A stretch of 64,000 bases of DNA, from contig WACJ01000406.1 in assembly GCA_008973525.1 (NCBI GenBank), positions 806,001 through 870,000 on the forward strand, given 5' to 3'. A program made the position numbers and the translations under genes. This document shows, piece after piece, positions 1 through 11,840 of the stretch. The notes under the pieces are model-generated. The model saw only the letters and a program-made list of their open reading frames with translations. It did not search any database and had not been told where the DNA came from. This DNA is from Stenopsyche tienmushanensis (Eukaryota > Arthropoda > Insecta > Trichoptera > Stenopsychidae). Position 1 is the first letter of the stretch; each line of letters starts with the position of its first letter.

Positions 1-732
1 CTGCATGTGGTCTTGCATTATCATACTGTAATATTATTTGGTTGTTAACTAGCACTGATCGCTTTTTGAGAATTTCTGCTTTTAACCTATCTAATTGTGC
101 ACAGTTTAGCTCTGCTGTGACACTTTGGCCAGGTTTTAATAATTCGTAGTGAATTACGCTAAAAAAATCCCACCAAACTCAAAGGAAGACCCTTTTCAAG
201 GATGGGTCGAGGGGTAGAAATAGGTATTTGATTTGAAGAAAGCCACTGTTTTTCCTTTTCGGGCTGTTGTAGAGGACCCAATTCGCATCCCTAGTAACGA
301 TCCTTCTTAAAAATGGATCGGTTTCATACCTGGATAATAGCGATGAACAAATGTTCATCCGTTGTTCCAAGGGCGTTGATGACAACTCGTGCGGTACCCA
401 AATTCCCTGTCTATATTCTTTCAAATGGTCTTTTACTGTCGATCAGGGACAGCCAATATCTAGCGACAATTCCTTTATTGTTTTTCATAGATCATATTCT
501 ACCAGAGAATTTAATGCGTCATCATCGATTTTTAGAGGTTTACTGATTTTGGTTTATTTTTTAAATTTCTGTCGTCACTTTTGAAGTTTTTGAGCCATCT
601 ATGGCATTTTCGAATATTCAATATGTTGCCATATGTATCACAGATGCTCTGGGTAACTTATTTTGCTTTTAATCCTTTGTCGGATAAAAACAGTAAACAA
701 GATCGCAAATCATCAATTTCTGGCTTGGACAT
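1..732 (-). pseudogene. mariner-family transposase, decayed, running off the left edge
   Basis: A Tc1/mariner DDE transposase remnant reads right to left. The probable start is at 730-732 (MSKPEIDDLRSC). It is followed by a helix-turn-helix segment with RKCHRWLKNFKS and STVKDHLKEYRQ, the family linker WVPHELSS, the first catalytic region DANWVLYNS at about 250-280, then WWDFFSVIHYELLKPGQ and the second catalytic motif LQYDNARPHA at the window edge. The third aspartate lies outside the window. The frame is broken by a stop at 658-660, by stops inside the DNA-binding part at about 470-500 and 430, and by a frame change near 179. The three visible catalytic-region motifs are still readable, so decay is moderate. 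A sequence ending in ACCCTGTATA near 985-1009 is a plausible outer terminal repeat with a TA target. Family assignment is secure; the subfamily is not. Confidence 0.85.
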
Positions 733-984
733 TTTCACTATGGCTAAAAAAATATAAAAATATTTGAAAGAGTAAGACAAACAACAGAGCTTCAAAATTA
801 CACCAACCTTGACGTATTCACTCGACAGCAACCCGAGGTAAACTGACGGCAAAGGACGCAACCAAAAAAAAAATGACATTTCTTTCCGCTTTATATAATA
901 TTTCGACAACCCTGACATTTAGAACATAAAAACCTATGTGTGAAACGTAGCAAAAGATCCCCCCTAACCCCCAAAAAAATTTGT

Positions 985-1010
985 CGATCCATGTGTAAAA
1001 TACCCTGTAT
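985..1010 (-). repeat. probable terminal repeat of the mariner copy at 1-732
   Basis: Read on the minus strand, this begins TATACAGGGTATTTTACACA. It has the TA-flanked ACAGGGT start seen in one group of insect mariners. It lies about 250 bases upstream of the transposase start, a normal distance. The other end is outside the window, so the pair cannot be compared. Confidence 0.4.
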
Positions 1011-1417
1011 ACATGCGTATATTCCTTATCGTTAATTGCATATTAAAGAGGCCCTAATTCTGTTAATTCCCAATTTACAAGATGCTTATAAATATTGGAT
1101 GTGATGTAAGAAAATTCATATTATAATACATAAAGGAATATATATTCTAACATCCTGGGGATGAAAACAGATGCTACAATCGAACCAAGGATTCATAAAA
1201 CATCCAGTTTAATCGCAAAAAAGCTCTATTTTGGATACAAAAAATAATATACAAGTTTGAAATGACCAGCTGAGAACTTCTATACGAAGTAATCATAAAA
1301 AGACGACCTACATTTTTAATGCTTTTTCATATTTAATAATATTTTTCTGGTACTCGCTTTTACTATTTTTGATTGAGAATCGTTGTTAAAATGTGGCAAA
1401 TTCATATTAACGAATAT

Positions 1418-1473
1418 AACGAAATATTGGGTAATTTCTTTAGGAATCTAAAGAAATTACCCAATATTTCGTT
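1418..1473. repeat. perfect 26-bp inverted repeat with a 4-base loop
   Basis: The arms 1418-1443 and 1448-1473 are exact reverse complements around the loop GAAT. The core of the left arm is CGAAATATTGGGTAATTTCT. No transposon end or coding frame surrounds it. A transcript would fold into an unbroken 26-bp stem, which is too perfect for a typical microRNA precursor. It could be a young fold-back duplication. Confidence 0.9.
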
Positions 1474-3838
1474 TCTCTTCTGATATTTTTGTCGTAAATA
1501 AAGTTTTAATCTGATTGTGTACAATAAATATTTATTACATGGCGCCCAAAGAATGTCATGAAAACCTCTTATATAAAGCGATTTCATATTTTTCCTTTGA
1601 AATGCAATAATTTCTATTAAAATATTCACAATCAATAAGCTTCAGACGTAGCAATCTTATTGAACGAAATACGTTATTACTTTTGGCTTCGCCTTATTAA
1701 ACGAATATTTTAGACGGCATCACGAATAACGGCGTTTTCATTTGCATCTATTATAAGTTGTCTGAAAATTCACCAATGACCTTTAAGCACTAATCCCGAA
1801 TATTACATCTGTCAGGATGTAATACGTTATCTAGGAGACAAATGTTGGATTTGACGAGGGTATTTATCGTCTTCATTAGTTAAACTGAATGGCGAAGTTA
1901 ATTTCGTTATGGCCGGGATGCAACCCGAATAAAATATTTCTTGGAATTGTCGTTCGAAATTTAAGTTTGAGCGATTCAGATTTTCTCGGGATTTAATGGA
2001 ACGAACGCATTGAATAAGTATTCGATATGGGTTGCCAAATTTCACAAGGACATGTTGTCAATCCGTACTTGTTCCCTGTAATAAATTACAGTCCAGAAAT
2101 CCGATGTCAACGACAGCGACGGATCCTATCCACCGCCAAATTGGACCCCGAGACCCTTGAATCCAGTCGGATTTCAGGAGACCTCTTCAGATGTATTTTA
2201 TTATGGTAAGAATAAATTTTGTCCGTTGCAGACATTCGCCATTAAAATGTCGACGATTAGTGCATATTTATTGTACGAATTGAAATTCAAGCGTCACATT
2301 ATTCAGATTTTATTTTCAAATTATTTTCCGCAGGAAAATGCTAATCGTCCTGAATTCCAATAGCCATGTGCTGCCATTTTCCAATTTCTTTTCTTTCCTT
2401 CAAACGTCATTTCAGCGCCCGCGAACTTTTAAGCTTGGGATGATAGACGGGTTCTTATAATGGGGGAGGAAACTTCAACATTCTTAATGCTCTTAAAACG
2501 AGCATTTTGACCCTGGAGTTTTACTTCTTTTTTCATTAAAATGTCTGACATTAAAATTAGATAAATTTTTGGATCGTTAATCATTTTCCAAATCCAAATT
2601 GCAATCTAGTATCTATTTAGTTAAACTCGCATTTAACAGAACGCTGCAACAATATATGACAGATACAGAACACATTTTTCAAGACAAAAAATTGAATATT
2701 GATTCTTTTATACCCATATTTTTAATTTTTCAACGATAGCAGGAGAATAAAATATGCGTGAATATAAGATCTGTTACAACTGATAATTTTGGGCAGAAAC
2801 ATGTTTAATTGAACCCATTTATAAAGCTTGTGATAATACACGATGTACGTGTATAAAAGCTATTAACTATCAGCTTTTTGTGTAAATATTCGAGTCTTCA
2901 ATTTGTCATTGATTCATCATTAAAAATGGGGAACTTCGTTCATCATTTTTTCTCTCAAAATTATGATTTAATTTATGTTTATAAATTCAGTTATAACTAT
3001 GATACATAGCAAATTAGGGTTTTATATAAAACTTCTACATACTACGACAAAGTAGTTTCGACTATAAGTCACTTTTTAAAAGCAATGTTACACTTTTTAA
3101 TGCATTTTCGTGCTTAAAGTTAAAACTTTTTAAGTTGAAGTGAGAAGTGAAATTTCTATTTTCATAAAAATTTACAGAGGACATGTTTTCTGGATTCAAA
3201 CTATAGTTGCAGCAGCGATTTTCAGACTTATAGGCAACAGGCTCCCGATTATCCGGATTTGTAGAATTTCAGATATATCTTCTATAAATCTATCGATCAA
3301 TTGTATTTATCATCAGACAAAAGGGTTATATCAATACTTTTGAATTAGCAAAAACGCTTCCAAGATGATTGAAAAACACTGTTCATTTCGAGTAAATGAT
3401 ACACAGAACGATTCTTAGTAAAATTTTCAATTGTCGTAAATTAAAACTAACCCAAATGTATGATTCGATTAAGATAAATTTCTCACTAATTTTTACATCC
3501 CTTTTTAATGCTTGTTATAGTTGAAGAATCAAGGTACGTCAATGTCAATTCAAAATGTCTGTTTCGTTATATACGCAAAGCTTTTGTAGATAGATTTTGC
3601 TTCTTGCCACGCCTATTCAATAATATTTACTGTGGTATTTGCATAGAATAAGTTTACTAATCCTAGCTTAGATTATATAATTTTCTTCTGTGAAAGTTGT
3701 TTACTTGGTTTAATTTTGGGTTCGATTATTTCAAAAATAAAATGTGTGTTGATATTTAGAAGCCGTATGAGAAATCTGCCAGATCTAATTTGGAAAACGT
3801 AATACAAATATATTTCATTCGATATTTATTTCCCCCCG

Positions 3839-3875
3839 GTATATAAAAAGAGCTGCCGTGTCGGAGTATAGTGAT
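3839..3875 (+). promoter_or_regulatory. TATA-box-like string at the edge of a GC-richer patch
   Basis: TATATAAAAAG at 3839-3849 has the form of a strong core-promoter TATA box. About 25-30 bases downstream the sequence is GGAGTATAGTGATTTG, a possible start region. The following 500 bases are clearly richer in GC than their surroundings. No credible ATG-initiated protein follows, so any transcript would be noncoding or spliced. Chance occurrence in AT-rich DNA is a real alternative. Confidence 0.2.
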
Positions 3876-5861
3876 TTGGAGTGCTCCGCTCCATTTCGAC
3901 AATCACAGTGGAAAACAGGGCCAATTTTCCGGACATAATCGTATTTTTTGCGGGGGCCCATCCCTCGCGGCGGACTCCCGGATCTCGGAGCGACTTATTT
4001 GTGCAAATCATCTTATGTCTTTTTCGGGTCGATATCCGGCACCGACTTATTGGTTTTGCGGGACTGTTCCCTTCTTCGGCATGTGAGGATTTCATTTGGA
4101 ATGGACGAGGCGTACGGGTCCGTCATTATATTGTATTCCCGCATAATGTATACTCCGGTCGATTGTGGCCCGGAACTTCACGAATTCCGGGCACGAACTC
4201 CGCCACGACTGTGAATATTCCCAGATATCGCAAAGTTCAACCCCTACATGCTCGCACACATCCATATGTGACCCCCCTATCGCGCCTTATCGTCCATGTA
4301 CTCCGTTGACATATAGGCTCGGATCGTCTCCCAAGATATCAGACGACTCGTCATTATAATAACTCCCAAATAGATTTATATGTATACCTTAATGTCATCG
4401 AATTTCCCAACGCGTTCCACACATACTGAGCCTTATTTTCAATTTCGTCATGCATACGCAATGAGAGATTTTCCCAGATTTCTTCCACGCGTACGTGTCC
4501 CGTATGATATTTCAAATTTTCCAATAAATCCATTTCATTACATCACGGCTAGAGGATGTAATTTCGCGCCTTTTTTCCATACTCAAAATCTGAGTATTTT
4601 ATTATCTTAGAATACATATAATCTAGAATGAAATATGTGTTTTTTATTCCTGGAAAATTTTCCAAAAACATTAAACCATTTTTTATAATAATTCTGTGCT
4701 TATTTTTCTTACAAACATTGCAATTTTTTAATTGCATAATTGATTTAGCTGAAAGCTGCGCCTTTTTCCTCCCCACATTTTTTTGCTCATCTAGTTATTT
4801 TCCTCTGCAGTTTGTACTTCATAATCAATTATCGACTTTTATATTTCATTTTCACATAGTACCAGCGCAAAAGTGATTCTTTAATAATGTAAAAATGCCG
4901 ATATATAAATTATTCCTTAACTATTTTGATTAAATTTAAATAATATAAGAAACAATTATCGTATTTGATCCATCCCTACTCAAAATTCAAATATATAATA
5001 CATTGAAAGCATATGGGGTTTTTGACTTTGCTGATGATGTCGTATATGTATAACATCGGTTTTGAATAATTTGTCAAGCGCTCGATTACATCATCTAGTA
5101 CAATGATATCCATGTATTGCTTCCTGGTTTTTTTAATACATATTTGTAACATCATTGACCCGACAAAGATATTCCGAAATTGACTCGTCATCCGGGTATT
5201 TAAGGTTATATACACATCTTTGAAGTATAAGCTAATATTATTTTACCGATGAGCTCTCTGATGCGTGAAACTTCTTGCTTTCTAAACGAAACCCCTTTCC
5301 GAGAAAACTTTAACGTGCTCAAGTTGTAATAATATAAGCACGCCTTCATTTATATCTTAATATTCTTCGTTGGAATTCAATGACTTTTATGCTTTGTAGA
5401 CATCCGCGTCTCATATTTCTTGGCGCTTGGAAGTTACAGACAAATCTTTTGACTGTGAAATGTGTAAATTAATGTTAAACGCTTCCTATGTTTCATTTTT
5501 ATACTGATTATTCAACCAAGTAGTATTTTTTAAATTGATGCTTTGCATGAAATGTATATATTATAGAAGCAGCAGATGATACATATCCACGTCAAACAAT
5601 ACAATAACTTCACACAAATAATCCAAGTGCATAATGCAACTGTTTGTTATCGTCTGTGACACATGGGAAAGGTGGTAAAGTTTGACAAATTCACACAACT
5701 TGGTGATAGTAGCTTAACTTCACACAAAACCATCTGCACATCTTTGCCTTAACGTTAAAATTATTCTGAAATCATTTGTGTATTTACTTAATTTACATAT
5801 ATTTTTATTAAATTTTATATTAATCTTCAATTAAATTCATTCCAAAATGCGCTTCAGAACT

Positions 5862-6585
5862 ATCAGGTCAGTCCAAAAGTTCGTGCGCATTTTTTTAAAA
5901 TAGTGTACATAAAACATAATTTAACATTAGGTTTCGAAGTTGTCGTTTATTTTCGTGTGGCAAATCTGCCAGATCTGCCCAGGAATGGTTTTAAAAAATT
6001 AAAGTTGCTGAAAGCAGTATTTATAATGAAACCTGTTCAGGGCGTCCTGTTAATTTTAATAACGACGTTTTTAAAAATCTTGAGGAGTCAAAACCACAAT
6101 TAACAGTGGATTAGATTGCAGAAAGGATGGATTCATCTCATATAACAGTATTTCGTCATTTAAAGGAGATTGGGAAAGACAGTGGACCGATAAAGATAAG
6201 CAGTCAATTTCAATAGCAAAGGTGTCTTTACATCCTAAAAATAAATTTTTAAGTGTTTGGTGGGATATGTATGATGTGATTTATTATGAAATGTTAGAAC
6301 CAAATCAAACTATTAATCCCTAAGGGAGTACTATCCCAGGGCTTGAGACCCCCCCCCCTCCTCCACTTTTCAAGAGAAAAAGAGCACTCCAAGTGATTTT
6401 CACTTATTTCATCGCTTAGAATTTTTTTTACCAGAGAAAACGTTAAATTCTAAACAGAATATAGATTATGGACTTTCAAGGTTTTTTTCCCATCAAACCA
6501 GTGTCTTTTAACAGCAACGGTATTGAAAAGCTATCTGAATGGTGGCAAAAAATTGTAGATAGTGAAAGAAAATACTGACCTGATA
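5862..6585 (+). pseudogene. internally deleted mariner (ATCAGGTCAGTCC family), copy A
   Basis: The left end, ATCAGGTCAGTCCAAAAGTT, is a terminal repeat shared with the copies at 17425 and 31934. Coding traces follow in order: the N-terminal region around WFKKLKLLKA, a helix-turn-helix with DSSHITVFRHLKEIGKDS at about 6130-6180, a decayed stretch corresponding to WWDMYDVIYYEMLEPNQT at about 6260-6320, and the C-terminus GIEKLSEWWQKIVDS at about 6515-6570. The sequence then jumps into the last 11 bases of the right terminal repeat, CTGACCTGATA. The catalytic core between about 6325 and 6475 is missing or replaced, and includes a run of 11 cytosines. A full mariner is about 1.3 kb; this is 724 bases. 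It is dead, and useful mainly as a member of a three-copy family. Confidence 0.85.
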
Positions 6586-8542
6586 AAATCGTCCATTATA
6601 GTGCATATATTTTTGATCACATCCTATCAATTAATACAGCAACGATTTTAATCCTCAAACTAATAAGCTATTTTCATTAAAAATATAAAGAACAAAAAGC
6701 GGATCGAGAAGCATGAGAACAATAATTAAAAATGGAGATGTAAATCTGGAACAAACAGAAGCGAGCAGCTTTGAAACGGCAGACATATTTCATATTGCTC
6801 TATTCCGACAGATGTATGCACCCCTGAAGACCCATTAGAGGCAAATGAAGTGGTCGTTAAAACTATTGGCAAGCTTGGAGCATCTATATTTTTGTTTAAC
6901 CAAATACAAAAAATAGAAAACGAGTGATTTATAATATTTTTTCCGTATACTAGATTAGCTTTGTCATGCACCAATGTTACTTTGCTTTATAATTACAATC
7001 ATGTTGTAAACAGGCGGCTTTCGACTTTCACGCGTTCTACTTTCGTACAATTCGCAATTTTGCACATTCTTCAATGTTTTATAGATTTTAATCGATAATG
7101 CAAAAAAATCTTCCCAATACATTTACTTCATACAGCCCATGGAACAAACAGTAATAGCTACATTTGATCAATATTGTATAAGGGCAATAATGAATCAGAT
7201 TATCAAGACAACAAATAATTAAGCTCACAAATGATGAGTGATTTTAATCCGGTCGAAAATCCGGAAAATACCGGATTGAAATATCTTGCCTAATGAATGA
7301 ACTACCCTTAGATGAGTATGCACTCAGATGTTGAGTGCACACTTGAATAATCCAAAGAGCGCATGCACGCACATGTTGCACACAGCGCCCCATAATTATT
7401 TATTCAAATTATGATATCAAACATCATGTTTATGATCTGTTTTATTGTTTTGTCAGGTTTCAATACAATTTTAAAAATGTTTGATATTTCAAGAGATGAC
7501 GCGTATTTTCAAAAGATATTTTTATCGTGCGCTATTCAATGACATTCGATGCATAATGGACGCTTATAACCCAAAATGTCGATTGACGTCATTAAAGATT
7601 GAAGGGGTAAGGTCGTACATTTATTGGGTATCCATGACTTTAAAATGTGGTTCTACATTAACGAACCTTGAATTAATATCAATCTATGAATATTAATTTT
7701 TATCAAATGTCAAAATTTGTGATTAGTATAATTTATGATGTGATATTAATATTGTTTCTTTCTTTTGTTACAGGTCAGTATGTGATATATTTATCGTATG
7801 GAGACTGAGAATATTGTATGTATTATGCTTATTTATAGTATTTTTTGTTGAGTGATAAGTAAAGTTCAAAGTGTTTATAGTTTATAAGTTGGTCCGTTTT
7901 ACGACGGACTTTGCCCTCGTAAGGTTAATGACGGAGCTCGTACGTCGTCCCATTAAAAAGGAGTCCGAGAAAACGTTGAAGGAATATTTTGAGGTCGCAA
8001 AATTTTTACACTCTTTTAAATGGACCGTGGAGAAAATCCAATCTTTTGCGAACACAATGAGGTTTAGGGATTATTTCCCCTTTTGGCCTATCCGAAGCGC
8101 GGTCCTTTAGAAGGCAGGTTTTATGGACGATTGGGCCGTGAAACTTAAACCGTAAAGCTGCGCCCCCGTATTGTCCTCCACGTGGGATTTGAACTCCATT
8201 GACTTTGATATTCTTCTTGTTCGCTCTCCGAACCTCCCTGCCTTGTTTTCTATTCGCGATTTGCTGAAAGATTTACGTCTTTGTTGCCAAAAACATCAAA
8301 AGCTTGACGGTTGCAGAACGCCAATGTCCACCAATGACTCCGTCATTATTGTCGTCTTCGACTAAAGCGGAAATTGCTTTTACCCGAGCAAGCTTCATGA
8401 TCAACATCCATCTGCCGGTGGTGAAAAACGGTAATAATCACAAAGAATGTTCATTAGTGAACGAGATATATCCTTGTTCGTATGATCATACTTTCTTTTT
8501 GGCGGTAAATTTGAGTTTTATTTTGTCCTTATTTCGTATATA
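6586..8542. other. AT-rich DNA without a supported gene
   Basis: Only short open frames with no recognisable domains. It contains one candidate recursive splice site (7745-7779, listed separately). The slightly GC-richer part at 7870-8420 has an 79-codon frame rich in charged residues, but it shows no motif and ends in unrelated frames. Confidence 0.5.
7745..7779 (+). promoter_or_regulatory. candidate recursive splice site (ratchet point) 1
   Basis: An A-rich branch-like TATTAAT is followed by TTTCTTTCTTTTGTTACAG and then directly by GTCAGTATG. This gives a joined 3' splice site and 5' splice site with no exon between them, the arrangement of ratchet points in long fly introns. The acceptor half is strong. 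The donor half has C at position +3, weaker than the GTRAGT consensus. It is on the same strand as the better site at 45871. Confidence 0.35.
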
Positions 8543-9250
8543 CAGTAGAACCTCGATTATCCAGACTAATTAGGGATGAAAGTAGTCCAGATAACGAATT
8601 TACATACACATATAATAAACTATTTTTTGTTAAAAGAAATGATGATCGATTTTTGCTTTAAGCTAGTTCTTCTTTTAGAAGCTGCCAAATCGCAAATACT
8701 CAAATAAGGTATATTAGTTTTCCTGAATTACACTCTTCTTGGTGCTCAAACATTCTTCTATGGCGACATCTAAACATTGAAAAGCTTCAGAATATGTAGG
8801 ACCACTTTCAACACTTAGAACCCAGGATCGTTTATGTCGCATTTTAACCACTCGATTTCGTCTTCTTCGTCGCATTCACCACATATAGAAATTTGTGCTA
8901 TTGCTTCTGCAATGTCTCCTATATCAGGTTCTACCGCATTACTGAAACTTACTAATAGACTAAGTTGACACAAATAAAGAATTCCTAATATCTGCTGCGA
9001 TGTAGCAACAATCTTTTAAGTTTATTTTCTTGTGGAATCTGATAATTGTTTCTTCGTTATTTTCATCTGCTAGCAATAATCGTCGAAGCATCTGATTTCT
9101 ATGTAAACGTTTGAATGTTTTTATTACACCCTGATCCATTTGTTGTATTACCGATGTGCCATTTAGTGGAAGAAATTTTACCGTAAACATTTCATCAATC
9201 TGGTTTAACACTAAACCTACCGATACTTCATGTATACTTATTTCTACTAC
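8543..9250 (-). pseudogene. pogo/Tigger-type transposase, C-terminal part
   Basis: The left end is CAGTAGAACCTCGATTATCC directly after a TA (8541-8542), the typical terminal repeat of pogo/Tigger elements. Reading minus, the frame 8960-9211 carries FTVKFLPLNGTSVIQQMDQG and VIKTFKRLHRNQMLRRLLLAD, the hallmark end of the DDE catalytic domain in this family. After a stop at 8960 the homology continues through EIEWLKCDINDPGF and, in other frames, to ICDLAASKRRTSLKQKS, the usual C-terminal tail. The DNA-binding CENP-B-like domain and most of the catalytic core are absent; the copy stops near 9250 where hAT sequence begins. Several stops and frame shifts show it is dead. Confidence 0.85.
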
Positions 9251-9276
9251 AGCGAGTCAAGTGACCCGTCTTGACC

Positions 9277-9740
9277 CGTCGGCGTAACTACTAATTGGCG
9301 AGCTTAGGCGACGCCTAGGGGCAGTAACTGTCTAATCTATGTATACATATATATAGTATATATATATATGTTTTTCAAATTTTTATATTAAACTTTCCCT
9401 ACCGGTGATGTATTTACTACACCTTGACCCTAATAATGGGAATATCGATATGAAATATAATAGATACACGCTTCATAATTTTTGTATTCCTCCCTAATAT
9501 AGTTACGAATCAAATCAAAGTATTATAGTATACAAGTATTCATCTGCAGCGCCGGAAATAAATAATTTGTCGGGAAATCGGGAATTTTGCGAGTTTTAGT
9601 CCGTGTCTCAGCTGAAAGAAATTTTATCAGTTACATTGATAGTGTTACACGAAAATGGAGGCTCACGCGGTCATCAACTCGAACTAGCATTTAAATATCT
9701 GATGACAATACCTCCAACGAATGTGGAGGCAGAGCTGATA
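9277..9740 (+). mobile_element. hAT element remnant, copy 1 (internally deleted)
   Basis: From about 9281 (GGCGTAACTACTAATTGGCG) to 9620 the sequence matches, in inverted orientation, the hAT remnant at 17950-18291, with roughly nine of ten bases the same by eye. The counterpart begins CAGTGGCGTAA, a normal hAT terminal repeat; here the first bases have drifted. The shared leader ends at TTTTATCAG (about 9629). Coding traces of the C-terminus then include FKYLMTIPPTNVEAE at about 9690-9735, the conserved stretch before the hAT dimerisation domain, after which the frame is lost. The transposase body is missing. A short TA microsatellite lies at 9341-9370. Confidence 0.75.
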
Positions 9741-9996
9741 ATTATTATAATGCTTTTTCCTATTAATTTAAGTATTTAAATTGTATTATTAAAAATATGA
9801 ATTTTATTTATACCAAAATTTAAAAAATAATTAGCTATCACTGATTGGTTGTAATTTTAAATAAAAATATAAAACAATTGATTATTTTTTAAATTAATAC
9901 ATTAGAGTTTCATAGCAATAAGGTCACATTAAATTGATTCCGTTTTAATTCATTAAAATTCATCCAAGCTTAAATTATTCACAAATTACAAGAAGA

Positions 9997-10562
9997 ATGT
10001 CTGAAGCTGAAGAAAGAAATCAATCAATAACACCGCACACAGATGAAAAAAAATCACCGTCGAAAAGTATGCCACCAAAATCACCGTCAAAAAGTATGCC
10101 ACCAAAATCACCGTCAAAGGGTAAAAAATCAAAAGAGACATTGAAACAATCCGATTCATCTAAATGTACTAGATCCTCCAGATCAAACTCTTGTTCGTCA
10201 TCGCGCTCGCATTCCCGGAAAAGGGACAAAATCCGATGCATTTTCCCGAAGCATTTATATGTGATGTTTTTGGAAAGCAAGGAATCATAAATCTAAATTG
10301 CAACGGCAAATAGTCCTCCTCAAGTTCATCGAATTCAGACTCGTCATGGTATAGAAGAGGACGAAGTGCACCTCCTCATAAACGATCCGGATCACATCAT
10401 GGACATTGTTCAAGGCTGAAATGTCCGAAAAGACGACACTGTTGCAATTTTTATTTGGAAGAAATAGTTCAGAATGCCAGAAGATCAAACCATCGACGCA
10501 GGCACGGACGTTATTCTTCTAGTTCATCTTCGTCGCGTCATCGCAGCCATAGGAAAAGATAA
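9997..10562 (+). pseudogene. Ser/Arg-rich basic protein frame, split in two
   Basis: An ATG at 9997 opens a 97-residue frame: MSEAEERNQSITPHTDE, three 9-residue repeats of SPSKSMPPK type, then an RS-rich run including RSSRSNSCSSSRSHSRKR. It ends at 10290. From 10314 a second frame, shifted relative to the first, continues the same composition (SSSSSSNSDSSWYRRGR, then KCPKRRHCC, then RHGRYSSSSSSSRHRSHRKR) to a stop at 10560-10562. A polyadenylation signal AATAAA lies at 10753-10758. The two halves read as one basic, low-complexity protein interrupted either by a frame shift or by a 53-base GT...AG segment (10261-10313) whose removal would join the frames in phase. The segment lacks a pyrimidine tract. 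It could be an RS-domain splicing protein, a protamine-like chromatin protein, or a dead retrocopy. I cannot name a family. Confidence 0.5.
10054..10120 (+). repeat. 27-bp tandem repeat inside the Ser/Arg-rich frame
   Basis: The unit TCACCGTCAAAAAGTATGCC plus ACCAAAA occurs at 10054-10080 and 10081-10107 with one base difference, followed by a partial third copy. It encodes a 9-residue repeat SPSKSMPPK and stays in frame, which argues that the protein was once translated. Confidence 0.9.
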
Positions 10563-11840
10563 AATATACAATGACAATCTCTACAGCGTCTCTTCTATTG
10601 GATCCATCTGTTAAAATTCTTTAATAATCATAGCTATCTTCAAAATTTGAGTTGCTGAAAATATTTGTATTGATCTGTAAAATTGTGATTTAAATGTAAA
10701 TTTGGAATATGAGAAAAAATCCTTGCAATTTAATACTTTCTTTTATAGAAAAAATAAATTCTTATAAAAAAATATTTTTCATTCATATACGGATTTATCC
10801 ATCGCTTGCTATCCTATTATCAATTTTTTCCTAGCTGTGCTAAGTCATTGCCGTTATAAGCTTTGATAGGAAAACGACATGTAATTATGTGATTCCCAAT
10901 TACTAGCATTATTCAATTTATACTAACGGAAATACTACATTTTTTCTTCGGCGTATCACAGTAACGAACGAACATTTTTCGGGGTAATGCTCATAATTGA
11001 ATGAAAAAAATTAACCAACGGAACAAATTGCTCATCCGGTGGGACTAATTGACAATTTCGAATGTTCTTTATATGTCAAAAGCATGAATATACATTTGAC
11101 ACAGCTTGAAATCATCGACGTAGCGAAGATTTCGCACGATAATGCATATGCAAATCTGCGAACGCGTTCATTAGATATTTACTCGCCCGAAACTATTTCA
11201 TAATCCATTTTAGGCGGCTGGCAAATCCTAAAACTGGCCTCATGTGATCTGTGCTAAATTATTTTTAATTCATGCCGACATGCATTTTGCATGTTAGCAT
11301 TCATTCCAAATTATAATTAAATGAAAAAAATGCTCGTTTCCGCGCTGCTTTATTAAATTTAATAGCTACGTGGTCCAATTTGACCCCACGTCGCTATTAA
11401 GAGACATATATTAAATAATAAAGTATTCCGTTTCTTCCATTATAATATGTATTAATCATAATTAGATTTTTTGTATTAAAATATTCTATGGAATAACGGA
11501 TGAAATTCTGCTACAGTTGTACTGCGCTAATCGATCCTTCAAAATATTGTCGATTCACGATCCAATATAATAATTTCTATTCTTCAAGATATTTAGATCA
11601 GGGTTTGATCGTATGATCAAATAAATCACTCAATAAGAATATCAGCAAAATTTAATTGCCTTTCAACCCAAACATCTTCTTTCTAAATTTCTTCGTTTAT
11701 CTAATGAATCATAAAACATGCTTCTAGTTTTCAGTACTATTTACTTATTTATTTTCGTTTCCTCATGGCTGAAGATCGTGTGGGACTATAACTATGTAGG
11801 GTCTGTCTGCTTCCGAATCATGTCCTTCTCCAGCCATCCC
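10563..11840. other. AT-rich DNA, 3' flank of the Ser/Arg-rich frame and unique sequence
   Basis: The first 200 bases look like a 3' untranslated region ending in the AATAAA at 10753. The rest (10800-11840) shows no coding frame, repeat or transposon end that I recognise. Confidence 0.45.

Larger units (their letters stand above)
1011..5861. other. AT-rich unique DNA without a supported gene
   Basis: About 4.8 kb with only short, unconvincing open frames. It holds a perfect 26-bp palindrome (1418-1473, listed separately) and a more GC-rich patch at about 3830-4400. That patch starts with a TATA-box-like string. The overlapping frames inside it resemble nothing I recognise, and the longest appears to begin at a GTG, so I do not call a gene. 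Confidence 0.5.

Noticed and set aside
3881..4309. 142-codon plus-strand frame
   Set aside because: It appears to start at GTG, overlaps other open frames in the same GC-richer patch and shows no domain. Low stop frequency there follows from base composition.
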